DNA of 18,343 nucleotides, from assembly GCA_015486445.1 (NCBI GenBank), contig WFRT01000141.1:1-18343 (forward strand), given 5' to 3'. The notes below the pieces were generated by a model, which ran no database searches, had not been told where the DNA came from, and saw nothing but the letters and a program-made list of their open reading frames with translations. Each line of letters begins with the position of its first letter. Within the stretch, counting starts at the first letter, position 1. Position numbers and translations under genes: made by a program. Source of the DNA: Pseudomonadota bacterium (GTDB lineage: Bacteria; Desulfobacterota; Anaeroferrophillalia; Anaeroferrophillales; Tharpellaceae). Positions 1-7,814 of this stretch are shown one piece after another.

Positions 1-535
1 CATACTGTTGATGGGCAAAAGCGGCAGCGGCAAATCAACCCTTTCGGTAGCGGCCGCCAACAGCGGTTTCCAGTTCCTGGGAGAGGACTACTGCGCGGTC
101 AGAAACGATCCCTTCCCGCGCCTGGCAACCATTTTTTCCACGGTCAAGCTGACTCCGGAAAGCTGTCGACTGCTCAAACTCGAACCCTCCGAAACGATAC
201 TCGAGATTACCGGGAAACACCTTTTCTTTCTCTCCGATAAACTGATAAGAGAGATTCCGGACGGCCTTCCGCTGGCGGCCCTGGTCTTGCCGGAAACCCG
301 GCCGCAGGAGATGGCCGACGTTCATTCCTTAACCTCCGCCCAAAACGCCATCCAGCTATCGGTCAGTTCCCTCTACCAGCTCCCCCACTCGGGAGGGGCG
401 GAATTCAGGAAACTGGCGCAACTCGCCCGCGAACTGCCCGGCTGGAAAGTCATAATTCCTGCAGGCCGCCCCGACCGGGCAATGCCGGCTCTTAAAGAGA
501 TACTGGCGGCGGCCCCGTCGACACCCCACGTCTGA
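1..535 (+). CDS. HprK-like P-loop kinase (5' end cut by window start)
   Basis: Seen: the reading frame is open to the first base of the window, and the residues before the first possible start (I-L-L-M-G) are already P-loop beta-strand. The TTG at 8 and ATG at 11 are therefore internal codons. The P-loop GKSGSGKST lies at bases 14-40. It is followed by FLGEDY, which matches the acidic segment after the P-loop in the HPr kinase fold, and then by an FSTVKL segment like the S-x-KL stretch of HprK-related kinases found in glycosyltransferase and peptide clusters. Known: such proteins resemble the C-terminal domain of HPr kinase/phosphorylase, and those in lasso-peptide clusters phosphorylate a peptide rather than HPr. 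Inferred: a cytosolic kinase of the downstream cassette. I see no canonical HPr-binding HprK signature, so a role in carbon catabolite control is unlikely. The substrate is unknown. Confidence 0.8.
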   Translation, partial: ILLMGKSGSGKSTLSVAAANSGFQFLGEDYCAVRNDPFPRLATIFSTVKLTPESCRLLKLEPSETILEITGKHLFFLSDKLIREIPDGLPLAALVLPETRPQEMADVHSLTSAQNAIQLSVSSLYQLPHSGGAEFRKLAQLARELPGWKVIIPAGRPDRAMPALKEILAAAPSTPHV

Positions 536-626
536 TGGTCGACTGCGGTTTTGCTCTTTGCCGAATAAAACTTTCAAGGCTCTTGACGATCGTGTAACAA
601 CAACTCTCTGACAAGGATTTGCACCC

Positions 627-1436
627 ATGTTCCACTGGCTTAAGGATCACCACAGAAAGAAAATTCTCCAGAACCCCTTTCCGCCGGCTTTCAGGGAAAT
701 CCTGCGGGGAAATTTTCGCCACTATACCTTTCTTGACGATGAGGAAAAAAAGTGCCTTGAAGAGCTGGTCCAGGTGTTTCTAGCCGAAAAAAGGTTCGAG
801 GGCTGCAACGGGCTTGAGATTACCGATGAAATCAGAGTCGTCATCGCCGCCGAGGCCTGCATGCTGCTTTTGGGGATTCCCCAGCACGATCTCTACCGGG
901 GGCATGATTCCATCCTCGTCTACCCCTCGGTCGTGGTCACGCCGCCGGCCAGCCGCGGAGTTTTTCTCCAGGGCCCGCTGCTGGAACAGCCGCCGCTGCC
1001 CATTTCCGGCCAGGCCTTTCAGCAGGGCCCGGTGCTGCTTGTCTGGGACGTCGTCAAACGGGACGCGCTCCACCCGGAGCGCAAGCACAACGTCGTCTAT
1101 CACGAGTTCGCCCACCTGCTCGACATGGAAAACGGGGCGGTCAACGGCACGCCGGAACTGCACAGCCGGGAGCAATATCGAACCTGGGCGAAAATTTTTT
1201 CCGAAGAGTTCCTAGCCCTGCGCAGGGATGCGGACCGGGGTAGAAAAACCTTCCTCGATCCCTACGGGGCCGTAAACGAAGGAGAGTTCTTCGCCGTGGC
1301 CACCGAATTTTTCTTTGACCGGCCCATCCAGATGCAAAGCGGACACCGGGCCCTCTACGAGGTTCTCGCCGGATTCTACCAGCAGGACCCCGCGGCCCGG
1401 GAACACCGATACCGAAAAATCAGGCACACCCCGTAA
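627..1436 (+). CDS. mtfA: MtfA-type zinc-dependent peptidase (family M90)
   Basis: The protein has 269 residues, the usual MtfA length. Seen: the zinc-binding motif HEFAH at residues 159-163, and a NEGEFFA segment whose Glu (about residue 220) is the expected third zinc ligand, 57 residues after the second His. The N-terminal helical region (FPPAFREILRGN, then LEITDEIRVVIAAEA) is also typical of the family. Known: E. coli MtfA is a cytosolic aminopeptidase-like enzyme that binds the Mlc repressor and so affects glucose PTS expression. No PTS or Mlc gene is nearby. It lies 91 bases after the kinase and 45 bases before the first glycosyltransferase, so it may be co-transcribed with the cassette. 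The start is ATG 627, with AAGGA about ten bases upstream, a rather long spacing. There is no signal peptide. The family call is firm; the role here is open. Confidence 0.88.
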   Translation: MFHWLKDHHRKKILQNPFPPAFREILRGNFRHYTFLDDEEKKCLEELVQVFLAEKRFEGCNGLEITDEIRVVIAAEACMLLLGIPQHDLYRGHDSILVYPSVVVTPPASRGVFLQGPLLEQPPLPISGQAFQQGPVLLVWDVVKRDALHPERKHNVVYHEFAHLLDMENGAVNGTPELHSREQYRTWAKIFSEEFLALRRDADRGRKTFLDPYGAVNEGEFFAVATEFFFDRPIQMQSGHRALYEVLAGFYQQDPAAREHRYRKIRHTP

Positions 1437-1481
1437 AAGCCCGGACTTTTCTCTCAATCCAGAAACGGTTGCAAGCAAATC

Positions 1482-2189
1482 ATGGATCCCACTGCCGACC
1501 AAAGCCCAGTCAGCGTCATCCTGCCGCTCTACAACGGGGAAAGATTTATCCGGGCGTCCTCCGCCAGCGTCCTGGGCCAGACTTTTTCCGACTTCGAGTT
1601 GTTGATCATCGACGACGGCTCCACCGACAACTCTCTGGCCCACGTCCCTGATGATCCCCGCATCAGGGTTTTCCGGCGCCGGAACCGGGGCGTTGCCGCA
1701 ACCCGCAACTTCGGCCTGGAAAGGGCCTGTGGAGAATTTATCGCCTTTATCGACCAGGACGACTGCTGGCACCCGGACAAGCTGCAACTGCAGCTGCAGG
1801 CTTTTGCCCACGACCCGGATTTGGGCTATGTCCTGACCATGATGCAAAACCGGCTTCAGGGCGACACGCAAAAACCTGTCTGGCTGAAAGAGGAACAGGT
1901 GGAAAAAGAGCAGATCGGCCTGCTCCCCAGTTCCCTGCTGGCCCGGCGGGAAGTCTTTTCCGTGATCGGCGATTTTGACCAGAGTCTGACCAACGCCAGC
2001 GACCTCGACTGGTTCATCCGGGCCGACCAGGCGGGAATCAAGCGCACGATCCTGAAAACCGTACTCGTGGTGCGCGGCATTCACGAGGCCAACGCTTCAC
2101 ATGCGAAAAAACTCAGCAAGAGGGAAACCTTCATGATTCTCAAGCGCCAGATCGAAGCCCGCAAACAGGAAGGAACCCGGGAAAAGTGA
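1482..2189 (+). CDS. Family 2 glycosyltransferase, first of a tandem pair
   Basis: A 235-residue GT-A fold glycosyltransferase. Seen: the N-terminal strand SVILPLYNGERF (residues 11-22), the nucleotide-binding DDGSTDN (44-50), the NRGVAATRNFG segment typical of GT2 (68-78) and the metal-binding acidic motif DQDD (91-94). It has no membrane segments, so it is probably cytosolic, transferring a sugar from a nucleotide-sugar to an acceptor at the membrane face or to a protein or peptide. The C-terminal part, which sets acceptor specificity, shows nothing I recognise. The stop TGA (2187-2189) shares its last base with the ATG of the next glycosyltransferase, so the two are probably translationally coupled. 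The family is certain; donor and acceptor cannot be read from sequence. Confidence 0.92.
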   Translation: MDPTADQSPVSVILPLYNGERFIRASSASVLGQTFSDFELLIIDDGSTDNSLAHVPDDPRIRVFRRRNRGVAATRNFGLERACGEFIAFIDQDDCWHPDKLQLQLQAFAHDPDLGYVLTMMQNRLQGDTQKPVWLKEEQVEKEQIGLLPSSLLARREVFSVIGDFDQSLTNASDLDWFIRADQAGIKRTILKTVLVVRGIHEANASHAKKLSKRETFMILKRQIEARKQEGTREK

Positions 2190-2899
2190 TGAAAACAGGT
2201 GACGGTTTCCGGGTCTCGGTGATAATCCCGGTCTACAACGGCATCAGGTACCTGCCCGAAACCCTGGCAAGCGTTAGGCGGCAGACCCGGCCGGTGGATG
2301 AAATCATCCTGGTCGATGACGGGTCGACCGACAACACCGGGGTCTGGATCGATTCCCTCAACGATGAAAAGATTGTCGCCTGCCACCAGAAAAATTCAGG
2401 CCAGGCCGCGGCCCGTAACCTGGGCATCGAAAAAAGCCGGGGCGATTTGGTAGCCCTGCTGGACAGCGACGACCTCTGGGAGCCGGAAAAAATCGAGCTG
2501 CAAATTGCCAGGTTTAATGAAAATCCCGCCCTGGGAATCGTCACTTCCCGGTTTGTCGAATTTTACAGCCCCGACATTGCCGCCGCAACCAGGGCGTCAA
2601 CCCGCTTGAAGGAGGGCATCCTGTCCGGCCCGAACTGCAGCAATCTCCTGGTAAGGAAAGAAGTGTTCACGAAAGTGGCCCGCTTCGATTCCGCCTGGCG
2701 GACCGGGGAACTTCTCGAGTGGTGGAGCCGGGTGGCGGAGGCCGGGGTGGTCGCGGACGAGGTTGCGAAGGTCCTGGTTCGGCGCCGGGTTCATGACTCA
2801 AATCTCGGCCGCCGGGCCGCCCGCGACCGCGGCGACTATTTTGCCATTATCAGGAAACAGCTGCAGAGAAGACGCCGCAACCTTAGCGGAAAACCATGA
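2189..2899 (+). CDS. Family 2 glycosyltransferase, second of a tandem pair
   Basis: A 236-residue GT-A protein with the same plan and nearly the same length as the preceding gene. Seen: VSVIIPVYNG near the N-terminus, DDGSTDN at residues 43-49, NSGQAAARNLG (69-79) and the metal-binding DSDD at 92-95, followed by LWEPEKIELQ. The matching layout suggests a paralogous pair that arose by duplication. The C-terminal halves differ, as expected if the two add different sugars or use different acceptors. I chose ATG 2189, which overlaps the upstream stop as TGATG, over the GTG at 2186; GGGA lies six bases upstream of this ATG. The 3' end overlaps the ABC transporter start as ATGA. No membrane segment is present. 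Confidence 0.9.
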   Translation: MKTGDGFRVSVIIPVYNGIRYLPETLASVRRQTRPVDEIILVDDGSTDNTGVWIDSLNDEKIVACHQKNSGQAAARNLGIEKSRGDLVALLDSDDLWEPEKIELQIARFNENPALGIVTSRFVEFYSPDIAAATRASTRLKEGILSGPNCSNLLVRKEVFTKVARFDSAWRTGELLEWWSRVAEAGVVADEVAKVLVRRRVHDSNLGRRAARDRGDYFAIIRKQLQRRRRNLSGKP

Positions 2900-4545
2900 A
2901 CATCCGGCAAAAGCTGATAGAGTATACCTGGCGCGACCAGAAAGCCCGGCTGCTTTCCGGCATCTTTCTGGCCCTGGCCGGAAGCCTGCTCCTGATCGTT
3001 CTGCCCTGGCTTTTCAAGGTCGCGGTCGAAGCCCTCGGCCGCCACGGCTGGTTATTCCTGGCCGGCATCGGGCTGGCGATAATCGCCACACATCTCCTCG
3101 CCTCCGGCCTCGCGCTTGGCGCCCGCTGGCTGATCCTCGATGCCACCAAGGAAGCCATCCGCCGCCTGCGCAACGATTTGCTCTGTGATTTGCTGTTTAC
3201 CTCCAGGACGCGATATTCCGGTCTCGACCGGGCCCGGGTTCACAGCCGCATCATCGATGACACGGAAAGGCTTGACGTCATGCTCAATGCCGTTGCCGCC
3301 AACCTGCTGCCGGCCGGGCTCGCCGCTTTCCTCCTGCTGCTCCTGCTCCTGAAACTTTCCTGCGGCCTTACCGTCCTGCTCCTGTCCACGGTTCCCCTGT
3401 TCGTTCTCCTCACCCGCCAGACCCGCCGCCGGCTTAAAAGATACGTCCGCGATTTCAATGACAGTTTCGAAGCCTTTTCCCGCGGCGTCCGCTTTCTTCT
3501 CGATATGTACGAGCTTACCCTGCACCAGAACGCCCGGGATGTGGAGTGGGAAAAACAGTTGGACAACACCGAAAAGCTCAAGGGCAGCAGCCGGGCAATG
3601 GCCCTGATGACAACCTTTTATTCCCTGAGCCAGGAGATGGTGATGATCCTCGCCACCGTCATCGTTCTCCTGGGCGGCGGCTTTGCGGTTTCCCGAGGCT
3701 GGCTCGACCTGGGCGGGCTGGCCTCATTCTACATTGCCGTAATGATCTTGAAAAGCCAGTTCCGCACCTTTGTCGCGGCCCTGCCCCAATGCCTTGTCGG
3801 CCTCGAATCCCTGCACCGCCTGGAAGAACTTGGATCTCGGCACCATGAAAATTTCTACCGGGGCCGCCGGAAAATCATCCTGCAGGATTCGATCAGGGGA
3901 GAAAATCTGACTTTCGCCTATCCCGGCAAGGAACCGGTTATCGACGATCTCTCTTTCCTGGTTCAGGTTGATGCGATTACCGGTTTCAAGGGCCCCAACG
4001 GGAGCGGCAAAACCACCCTGCTCAATCTCATTTACGGGGTGCTGCACCCGCTTTCCGGCGGCCTGCAGGCCGACGACATTCCCTATCCGGAACTGGACCT
4101 TGATCATCTGCGCGGCCAGGTGGCCCTGGTTTCCCAAACCCCTCTTTTCTTTGACGGCAGCATCCGGGAAAATCTCTGCTACGGCCTGGAAAAAATTTCT
4201 GAAGATAAATTACAGGAAATCCTTGAATGGTGTTCGGCTGGGCAATGGATTTCCACCCTTAACCAGGGCATCGACACCCGGATCGGGGAAAACGGCATCG
4301 AGCTTTCCGGCGGTCAACGCCAGGCCCTGGCCATCAGCCGGGCTTTGCTGCGAGAGCCCAGACTGCTGCTGCTCGATGAACCCTCAAGCCATCTCGACCC
4401 CGGGATAACCCTTCGCCTGCTGGAAAAACTTAAAGCGGAAAGAACCGATACCGGCATCGTCATCGTATCCCACGATGAACTGGTGCTAAATTTGTGTGAT
4501 ACGGTCGTCAGGCTCGACAGAAACGCTGGAGAAAGGAAAAATTGA
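2896..4545 (+). CDS. ABC exporter half-transporter (fused membrane and ATPase domains)
   Basis: 549 residues in the standard exporter order. Six hydrophobic segments (about 18-40, 51-78, 137-153, 157-173, 243-265, 273-290) form the membrane domain, followed by the ATPase. All ATPase motifs are intact: Walker A GPNGSGKTT (366-374), a Q-loop in VSQTP, the signature LSGGQ (470-474), Walker B LLLLDEP with D494 and E495, and the switch His526. There is no N-terminal C39 peptidase domain, so it does not cut a leader peptide itself. It probably works as a homodimer in the inner membrane. Given its neighbours (kinase, two glycosyltransferases, nucleotidyltransferase), it likely exports a modified peptide or a lipid-linked glycan; the substrate is unknown. 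Start ATG 2896 overlaps the preceding stop by four bases. Confidence 0.93.
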   Translation: MNIRQKLIEYTWRDQKARLLSGIFLALAGSLLLIVLPWLFKVAVEALGRHGWLFLAGIGLAIIATHLLASGLALGARWLILDATKEAIRRLRNDLLCDLLFTSRTRYSGLDRARVHSRIIDDTERLDVMLNAVAANLLPAGLAAFLLLLLLLKLSCGLTVLLLSTVPLFVLLTRQTRRRLKRYVRDFNDSFEAFSRGVRFLLDMYELTLHQNARDVEWEKQLDNTEKLKGSSRAMALMTTFYSLSQEMVMILATVIVLLGGGFAVSRGWLDLGGLASFYIAVMILKSQFRTFVAALPQCLVGLESLHRLEELGSRHHENFYRGRRKIILQDSIRGENLTFAYPGKEPVIDDLSFLVQVDAITGFKGPNGSGKTTLLNLIYGVLHPLSGGLQADDIPYPELDLDHLRGQVALVSQTPLFFDGSIRENLCYGLEKISEDKLQEILEWCSAGQWISTLNQGIDTRIGENGIELSGGQRQALAISRALLREPRLLLLDEPSSHLDPGITLRLLEKLKAERTDTGIVIVSHDELVLNLCDTVVRLDRNAGERKN

Positions 4546-5690
4546 AGACCAAAACAAGCCTTCGCCAAAACCAGGACCTGCTCCTTAAAGCCGTCCTGCT
4601 GCCCCCCGAAACAGCCCTTGATTGCTGGCGGGAATGGCAAAGGAAAGTCGACATCGAAGATATCGATCCGGCCTCATTCCGGCTGCTGCCGCTGCTGTAC
4701 AAAAAGCTCCGGGCCGGCGGGGTTGAAGAACGAGAACTGAAACCCTACGCCGGCATCTATCGCCAGACCTGGGTAAAAAACGAGATTGCCTTAAACCGCC
4801 TGGGTTCGTTTCTGGAAATCATCGAACAGGCCGCGGCCGCTCCTCCCCTGCTGCTCAAGGGCGCCGCCCTGCTGCTGGAATTCTACACCGATTCCGGTCT
4901 GCGCATGATGAATGACGTGGACCTGCTGGTGTGTGAAAACGAGCTGCAGCGGATCTTTCCAGCCCTGACCGGACGGGGCTGGAAAAGCAAGCAGGAATTG
5001 CCCGTGGTCACAACCTCGCTCTGGCGGAAAACCCGGCGGGAATGTCTCTTTATCAACCGGGAAGGGATCAATGTCGATCTCCACTGGAACTTCTTTGCCG
5101 AGGCCCATTACGAAAACGACCGCCTCGAGGAGCTGTTTCGGCGCGGCCGGCCGGTAACCGTCGGCCGGGGCCGGGCCCGGCTGCCGAACCCCACCGACCT
5201 GTTCTACCATGTCATTATCCACGGCACCCAGAACGAGGCACAGCGCAACCTCTACTGGCTCGTCGATGCCAAGCTGATCCTGGAACAGAAAGGCTCAGAA
5301 ATCGACTGGCCGCTGCTGATGGCAATGATCAGCAAAGATCGCCTGACCGCCCGCTTCCAGGAGGCTGTCAGACAACTTGCCGCCTACGAACTGGACACCC
5401 TGATTCCCACCGCTCCCCGCCGCCTGATCCAGGCACTCGACACCAGCTTCGAGGAGCAGCTGGAAATGTTTTTTGTCCGCAACCGCTACATTCTGCTCGG
5501 AGATTTTCCCAAGGTTCTGTTCATGGCCCGGCGTTACAGCCGCAACTTCCCGTCACCCCGGCAACGGCTCGAAAAGATGGTTGAATATTTTCTCTGTCGC
5601 TGGGAACTGGAACATCTCAACCAGGTTCCGGCAGATTTTATCCGACGGTTGAAGAAGAGGTGGAAAATGCTCCGGGAAAACCGGGACTGA
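4542..5690 (+). CDS. Nucleotidyltransferase family protein (NTP_transf_5-like)
   Basis: 382 residues. Seen: LLLKGAALL (103-111), then RMMNDVDLLV (121-130) with two Asp residues, D125 and D127, spaced as in the metal-binding DxD of the nucleotidyltransferase fold. The rest is helical, rich in Leu and Arg, with an HGTQNEAQRN segment. This layout matches NTP_transf_5 proteins, which often sit beside ABC exporters and HprK-like kinases in peptide or glycan modification clusters. Their biochemical reaction is largely unestablished; nucleotide transfer to a peptide or small-molecule acceptor is inferred from the fold. The start is TTG 4542, overlapping the ABC transporter stop as TTGA, with a good purine-rich ribosome site (GGAGAAAGGA, from 4528) just upstream. 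It is the last gene before the terminator at 5732. Confidence 0.82.
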   Translation: MKTKTSLRQNQDLLLKAVLLPPETALDCWREWQRKVDIEDIDPASFRLLPLLYKKLRAGGVEERELKPYAGIYRQTWVKNEIALNRLGSFLEIIEQAAAAPPLLLKGAALLLEFYTDSGLRMMNDVDLLVCENELQRIFPALTGRGWKSKQELPVVTTSLWRKTRRECLFINREGINVDLHWNFFAEAHYENDRLEELFRRGRPVTVGRGRARLPNPTDLFYHVIIHGTQNEAQRNLYWLVDAKLILEQKGSEIDWPLLMAMISKDRLTARFQEAVRQLAAYELDTLIPTAPRRLIQALDTSFEEQLEMFFVRNRYILLGDFPKVLFMARRYSRNFPSPRQRLEKMVEYFLCRWELEHLNQVPADFIRRLKKRWKMLRENRD

Positions 5691-5731
5691 ATCTTCACCC
5701 GCAAGTTTCCCTTTCCGGACCCATGACAAAG

Positions 5732-5767
5732 AAAGCCCCGTGAAAGATTGGTTTCACGGGGCTTTTT
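5732..5767 (+). terminator. Strong intrinsic terminator ending the + strand cassette
   Basis: A perfect 14-base inverted repeat, AAAGCCCCGTGAAA (5732-5745) and TTTCACGGGGCTTT (5752-5765), encloses a 6-base loop and ends in a run of five T (5763-5767). It lies 42 bases after the nucleotidyltransferase stop and 36 bases from the end of the convergent wtpA. The A-rich left arm gives T residues on the opposite strand, so it may also stop the wtpA transcript. Confidence 0.92.
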
Positions 5768-5803
5768 CCGTTGTGCTGGCTTACCTTCTTTTTTTCATCG
5801 TTG

Positions 5804-6784
5804 TCAGGGTATCGACTTGACCAAGTCGCGCAGTTGCGGCGGCAGTTTTTCCAACTCCGTCCGGCCGCCGGCGACGCGGGGCGGAACGAGCGGCGGCTGA
5901 CCGCACTTTTTCAAGATCTCGAGGCCGCCGTCGGGGGCCAGGAGAAAGGCCATGAACGCTTCGGCGGCCGGCCGGTGGGGGGCGTTTTTGATAATCGTAA
6001 TACCGTAGGTGATCGATTTGCCGTAGATGGTCATTTTGCGGCCCGGCTTTTTGCCGCTGACCTCGACCTTGGCCTTGTGGTATTCGGCGTCATAACGGTA
6101 GTCACCAAGATTGATCGGGGCCGGCAGTTCGAGATAGCGCAGGTTGTGCTGGATGGCGACCGAACGATATTCCCAGGCGTAGTCGAGATTGCCGGTTTCG
6201 AGCAGGGAGATGAGTTCCACCGATTTCGGCCGGACATTTCTCAGCGGCCGGTGGGCAACCAGGCGCCGGGCCAGGCCGGGTTTTTCGTAATAGATTTCCG
6301 CCAGCTGCAAAACCATCAGCGACCGGTAGCCGCAGGGATCGATGTTGGGGTCGGCATGGCCCCAGGAAACCTCGGGCCGGTCGATGATATCATACCAGTT
6401 GTTGGCCGTCAGCCGGCCGGCATCGGCGCTTTGGTCGGTATAGCAGAGCACCATCCGGTTGCTGGCGAAATGGATATTCCAGGTCGCGTAATCGGGCACC
6501 AGGAGCTTGTCGATCACCTGGTAGTCGGCCGCGGCCATGATGTCGCACGGCAGTTTCAGCTCGGAGATCTTGCGGGCGCATTTCTGACTGCCGGCGGCTT
6601 CGCGCTGGACGTCAATTCCAGGATGACGGGCCTCGAAGGCTTTTTCGATCAGGGCCATCGGCACCGACAGACTGCCGGCGTGAAAGATTATCAGCTTGCT
6701 TTGGGCCGCGGCCGCCGCCGGCCCGGGCAGCAGCAGTCCGCAAAGCAGCATCCCGGCCGCCATTTTTTTCCCGAAAAACCGCAT
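5804..6784 (-). CDS. wtpA: WtpA-type tungstate/molybdate-binding protein
   Basis: 326 residues. Seen: a signal peptide (residues 1 to about 27, ending in a poly-Ala stretch), HAGSLS (35-40), EAAGSQKCARKISELK (62-77), CDIMAAADYQVID (80-92), DPNIDPCGYRSL (145-156), RPKSVELISLL (185-195), YAWEYRSVAIQH (202-213) and INLGDYRYD (224-232). These are family hallmarks. Known: WtpA/ModA proteins of the archaeal type bind the oxyanion with main-chain and Ser contacts plus Asp and Glu; here D149 and E205 are the best candidates. The protein should act in the periplasm with a Wtp/Mod permease, but none is in the window. I chose ATG 6784 because GGGGAGG lies seven bases upstream. A longer in-frame extension would run into tupA and precede the signal peptide. 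It follows tupA by 70 bases, probably in one operon. Confidence 0.92.
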   Translation of the reverse strand: MRFFGKKMAAGMLLCGLLLPGPAAAAAQSKLIIFHAGSLSVPMALIEKAFEARHPGIDVQREAAGSQKCARKISELKLPCDIMAAADYQVIDKLLVPDYATWNIHFASNRMVLCYTDQSADAGRLTANNWYDIIDRPEVSWGHADPNIDPCGYRSLMVLQLAEIYYEKPGLARRLVAHRPLRNVRPKSVELISLLETGNLDYAWEYRSVAIQHNLRYLELPAPINLGDYRYDAEYHKAKVEVSGKKPGRKMTIYGKSITYGITIIKNAPHRPAAEAFMAFLLAPDGGLEILKKCGQPPLVPPRVAGGRTELEKLPPQLRDLVKSIP

Positions 6785-6854
6785 CTTACATCCTCCCCAT
6801 GATAGAATCCTGTCAAACTGGCAACTCACCAGGTGGTCAAACGGGTAAAGCAAT

Positions 6855-7751
6855 TCACTCGGCACCCATGGCGGCCGCCGCTGCCGCATCCTGGTAAAGC
6901 GGCCGGCCGTATTTTCCGCGGCCGAAATCGCGAATGACAGCCTGGCCCTTCTTCGATGCGACGAAAGCGATAAAGTTGCGGGCCAGGGTGTGCTGGCGAC
7001 CGGGAAACCTTTCCAGGCTGGGCCTTAAGGCGTGGTAGACATTTACCAGGATAGGATCATCCTGGAAAAGGGGCACCAGGTTTTTCAGCTTTGCCCGGTT
7101 GGCGTAATAGGTGCTGTTATCGGTCATGAAATAGCCGGGTTGATGGTCGGCCCGCAGCAGGGTCGGCCCCATGAAAGCCCGGGTCACAACGTACCAGCTG
7201 CCGGCCGGCCGGATGCCGGCCAGTTGCCAGATGGCAAGTTCTCGCAGGTTGGTGCCGGAATTGTCGCCCCGGGAATAGAAAAGGGAGCGGCTGCGGGCGA
7301 TCAGGGCATAGGCCTCGGGTGCGCTCCGGGCCCGGGCGATCCCGGCCGGGTCCTGGCGCGGCCCGACAATGATAAAATGGTTGGCGCCGATCAGGGTCCG
7401 GTCACAGGCCCAGCCTTCCGCAACGGCCCGGATTTCCGCCCGGGGCGCGTGGACCATGACGACATCGCACTTTCCCGCCTTGAGCATCTCCAGGGCCGCT
7501 CCGCTGCCCTTCTTGTACCAGAAGATCCGGCAGTCCCGGGCCCGGCAGAAAGGCTGGGCCAGGGCCTTGAGCAGGCCCAGGGCGCCGGGACTGCCGGTGG
7601 CCAGAACCATTCTCGCCCGGCCCCGTCCGTAGACCGCGGTCGGCTTCTCCCCCGCCCGAACCGACGGTCCGGCCAGGAACAGGACAACAAAAAGCGACAT
7701 CCCGAAAAGGATCCGAAAACCCTGCCTTAATGCTTGTCTGTTCATCTTCAT
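6855..7751 (-). CDS. tupA: TupA-like tungstate-binding periplasmic protein
   Basis: 298 residues. Seen: a hydrophobic signal sequence (about residues 11-33), LATGSPGALGLLKALAQPF (50-68), a VVMVHAP segment (97-103), the family hallmark SRGDNSGTN (160-168), MGPTLLRAD (194-202) and YFMTD (207-211). Known: TupA delivers tungstate to a TupBC permease, and the Arg of the SRGD motif (R161 here) is implicated in oxyanion binding. Odd: the usual N-terminal TTTS binding motif reads ATGS (51-54), so ligand preference could be shifted. Start ATG 7751 has GGGG four bases upstream; ATG 7745 (residue 3) is equally possible. The gene lies between a beta-barrel gene and wtpA on the same strand. The family is clear; tungstate as ligand is inferred. 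Confidence 0.85.
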   Translation of the reverse strand: MKMNRQALRQGFRILFGMSLFVVLFLAGPSVRAGEKPTAVYGRGRARMVLATGSPGALGLLKALAQPFCRARDCRIFWYKKGSGAALEMLKAGKCDVVMVHAPRAEIRAVAEGWACDRTLIGANHFIIVGPRQDPAGIARARSAPEAYALIARSRSLFYSRGDNSGTNLRELAIWQLAGIRPAGSWYVVTRAFMGPTLLRADHQPGYFMTDNSTYYANRAKLKNLVPLFQDDPILVNVYHALRPSLERFPGRQHTLARNFIAFVASKKGQAVIRDFGRGKYGRPLYQDAAAAAAMGAE

Positions 7752-7814
7752 AACACCCCGTTAAAATAAATCGACCGGCAATTTTCTCTGAGCTGCGCAG
7801 CGCCGTCCATCGGG

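Noticed and set aside
1212..2084. Minus-strand open frame of 290 codons over the mtfA end and first glycosyltransferase
   Set aside because: It lies antisense to two genes with clear catalytic motifs and shows no domain of its own.
5771..6802. Long + strand open frame antisense to wtpA
   Set aside because: wtpA has a signal peptide, family motifs and a strong ribosome site; the opposite frame has no recognisable domain and is a by-product of GC-rich codon use.
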